Source: Thermoflexus hugenholtzii JAD2
GTDB taxonomy: Bacteria > Chloroflexota > Dehalococcoidia > UBA2979
Reading direction: 5' to 3'
DNA length: 13,540 bases
NCBI GenBank assembly: GCA_945889565.1
Contig: CAMDBZ010000020.1
Span: forward strand, 1 to 13,540
The translations under genes and the position numbers were made by a program. Shown here piece after piece: positions 12,571-13,540 of this stretch. The notes under the pieces are model-generated. The model was not told the origin of the DNA. It saw only the letters and a program-made list of their open reading frames with translations, and did no database searches. Every line of letters begins with the position of its first letter. The stretch's first letter is position 1.

Positions 12571-13053
12571 CTAGTACCCATCGGAAGTCGTCCACCAAAA
12601 GGAATCGGACAGAGAGAGGTTCCAATGTCGCGCCCATCCGCGCACCTGCACGCTTTGCCCAAGCCACCCGCTGTAGTAGTGATTGGTTGCTGCCTCGTAG
12701 GCGCCGATCACCGTGCTTGGTTGGTCGCCGAAGTCTGACCATGAAGGTTGACAGTACTCCCCTACGCAGAAGTTGTAGTGGTGATTCGCCCACTCGGAGA
12801 CTTGGGCGGTCTCAGCCCAAGTCCATGTGACAGTGTCTGACCAAACGCCTTTGTAGCAGGGCCGGGGCGACGTGCCGCCGTCCCACCACGTGCAACTGCT
12901 GTTCCAATTGTTCTGGTACGTCCTCCCCATGTCACCGGACGCGTTGTATTGCGTGTCCGCCGACGCGGAGCGCGTCGGCAGCATCATCGCCATTCCGATC
13001 ATCAGGCTGAGGCTTAGTAGGGCGGGCAGGGCCCGCCGCGTTCGATCGCCCAT
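12571..13053 (-). CDS. Secreted Trp- and Cys-rich protein, unknown function
   Basis: This 160-residue protein has a clear Sec signal peptide: GDRTRR, a hydrophobic core at about 9-25 (LPALLSLSLMIGMAMML), and ASA before D33 as a likely signal-peptidase I site. The mature part of about 128 residues contains all 13 tryptophans, many tyrosines and four cysteines (C54, C66, C96, C101), enough for two disulphides. There is no further membrane helix. Low charge, many aromatics and the repeated NHYY/NHHYN motifs suggest a compact exported domain such as a carbohydrate- or envelope-binding module, or a toxin-like protein; none of these is established. ATG 13053 has AGGGAG about 9 nt upstream. Base composition is clearly lower in GC than the core genes. 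It heads the three-gene minus-strand run and lies downstream of the LuxR-type gene. Confidence 0.75.
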   Translation of the reverse strand: MGDRTRRALPALLSLSLMIGMAMMLPTRSASADTQYNASGDMGRTYQNNWNSSCTWWDGGTSPRPCYKGVWSDTVTWTWAETAQVSEWANHHYNFCVGEYCQPSWSDFGDQPSTVIGAYEAATNHYYSGWLGQSVQVRGWARHWNLSLSDSFWWTTSDGY

Positions 13054-13238
13054 TGCGAGTTCGCTCCCTATCGTGGCGACTCATCGACGGGGTCCCTAAG
13101 ACCCGCTTCGGACGAGTCCTCCTCGTTCGTACCCGGCCGGGTGCCTGTGATCGTGCGCTTCGGGCCGTTGGCGCCGCCTCATCTCGATTGATGAACTTCC
13201 TCCCCAATCGAGACGAACTTCCTCCACACCCGCGCGCT
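13054..13238. other. Intergenic gap between LuxR-type gene and secreted-protein gene
   Basis: This 185-nt gap holds no convincing gene. It contains the stem-loop and direct repeats at 13182-13225 and a small hairpin (GGGT at 13090-13093 with ACCC at 13101-13104) about 35-50 nt upstream of the secreted-protein start. ACGAG/CTCGT pairs at 13112-13126. A 28-codon minus-strand frame from an ATG near 13181 is too weak to call. The promoter of the secreted-protein operon is probably here, but no clear -10/-35 pair stands out. Confidence 0.5.
13182..13225. repeat. Inverted repeat combined with a direct repeat downstream of the LuxR-type gene
   Basis: TCTCGATT (13182-13189) and AATCGAGA (13206-13213) are perfect inverted repeats with a 16-nt loop. 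GAACTTCCTCC occurs twice (13193-13203 and 13215-13225), 22 nt apart, about two helical turns. It could be a weak terminator for the LuxR-type gene or a paired operator for the next operon. Confidence 0.5.
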
Positions 13239-13499
13239 TCACGTCGCCGCGTCGAACGGCAGGCCCCGCTCCCGCTCCGGCGAGATGCAGCACCCGACGT
13301 GCCGTCGCGCCGCGACGACGAGCGCGTGCTGCGCGTGCGTCCCGAACTTGCGATTGAGGTGCGCGATGTGCGAGCGCACCGTGGCCACCGCCACACCCAG
13401 CTGCGCGGCGCACTCCGCCGCCGTCAGCCCTTCGAGCAGGCACACCGCCACCCGGTGCTCCGCCCGCGTCAGCTCCACGTGGCCGCCATCGAGGGCCAT
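13239..13499 (-). CDS. Stand-alone LuxR-type (GerE) helix-turn-helix protein
   Basis: The 86-residue product is little more than a LuxR/GerE DNA-binding domain: ELTRAEHRVAVCLLEGLTAA (residues 9-28), then the helix-turn-helix ECAAQLGVAVATVRSHIAHL and NRKFGTHAQHALVVAARRH. These match the family layout (LTxRExxVxxLxxxGxxxxEIAxxLxxxxxTVxxHxxxxxxK). An 18-residue tail with GCC follows. No receiver or autoinducer domain is present. The start is firm: AAGGAGG ends 5 nt before ATG 13499, so it is a true small protein and not the cut-off end of a larger regulator. It probably regulates transcription; the genes downstream on the same strand are obvious candidate targets, but that is inference. Confidence 0.85.
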   Translation of the reverse strand: MALDGGHVELTRAEHRVAVCLLEGLTAAECAAQLGVAVATVRSHIAHLNRKFGTHAQHALVVAARRHVGCCISPERERGLPFDAAT

Positions 13500-13504
13500 C
13501 CCCG

Positions 13505-13511
13505 CCTCCTT
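13505..13511 (-). promoter_or_regulatory. Shine-Dalgarno site for the LuxR-type gene
   Basis: AAGGAGG on the minus strand, 5 nt before ATG 13499. It is the strongest ribosome-binding site in the window and rules out a longer regulator truncated by the contig end. Confidence 0.75.
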
Positions 13512-13524
13512 CCCTGGCGCTCTT

Positions 13525-13540
13525 GGGGGGGGGGGGGGGG
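13525..13540. other. Terminal run of 16 G, probable contig-end artefact
   Basis: The window ends in an uninterrupted G run after an ordinary coding-like sequence. Such ends commonly come from poly-G reads of two-colour sequencing chemistry or from assembly failure, so nothing biological should be read from it. Confidence 0.7.

Noticed and set aside
11930..12574. Plus-strand 214-codon frame opposite the 308-residue membrane gene
   Set aside because: Low-complexity Ser/Pro/Thr/Arg sequence without domains. The minus-strand frame has a membrane helix, a ribosome-binding site and tight operon spacing.
12571..13053. Secreted protein as a lactococcin-972-like bacteriocin
   Set aside because: The signal peptide and aromatic C-terminus invite the comparison, but the protein is much longer, has four cysteines and lacks the usual N-terminal Gly/Trp pattern. 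No ABC transporter partner is present.
13096..13181. Possible 28-codon minus-strand gene preceded by GGAGGAAG
   Set aside because: The spacing from GGAGG to ATG is too long, the peptide is highly basic without pattern, and the GGAGGAAG is part of the direct repeat at 13193-13225.
1..13540. CRISPR array, tRNA, rRNA, integrase or transposase
   Set aside because: I found no regularly spaced repeats, no tRNA-like cloverleaf and no recombinase or transposase motif on either strand. The four GC-rich repeats are dispersed, not arrayed.

Overview
The window looks like the end of a contig from a very GC-rich bacterium, most likely a member of the phylum Chloroflexota (Dehalococcoidia or a relative). 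I infer this from the gene order tsf, frr, cdsA, dxr, rseP, ispG, proS, the short EF-Ts type, and MEP-pathway genes interleaved with translation and membrane-lipid genes. No marker such as 16S rRNA is present, so the lineage call is an inference.

Layout. Positions 1-4257 (+) are a compact core operon: the 3' end of tsf, then frr, cdsA, dxr and rseP. These serve translation elongation, ribosome recycling, CDP-diacylglycerol synthesis, isoprenoid precursor synthesis and intramembrane proteolysis. Positions 4278-5372 (-) hold a SIR2-like NAD-binding protein of visibly lower GC. It is wedged between rseP and ispG, which are adjacent in related genomes. Positions 5447-8226 (+) hold ispG, a xylose-isomerase-like TIM-barrel gene and a small hypothetical gene. 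Positions 8231-8994 (-) hold a 49-residue B-box-like zinc finger whose stop codon overlaps the start of a membrane-anchored protein. Positions 9146-10945 (+) hold proS. Positions 10966-13499 (-) are an accessory run: a stand-alone LuxR-type HTH protein, a secreted Trp/Cys-rich protein and two single-pass membrane proteins. The window ends in a run of 16 G, probably an assembly or sequencing artefact.

Two kinds of structure cut across the genes. First, four transcription units (SIR2-like, ispG, zinc finger, proS) begin with TANNNT, exactly 6 nt, then ATG. This is the signature of leaderless transcripts, and it also fixes those start codons. Second, a GC-rich dispersed repeat occurs four times, always in the same orientation and always just upstream of a forward gene. 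One copy appears to be translated as the N-terminus of the TIM-barrel protein.

How the genes work together. Dxr and IspG catalyse two steps of the MEP isoprenoid pathway. CdsA supplies the activated lipid for phospholipids. EF-Ts, RRF and ProRS serve translation. The SIR2-like gene is probably a transferred NAD-handling or defence-type gene with its own promoter. The minus-strand secreted and membrane genes have no recognised function and are the best candidates here for something undescribed.
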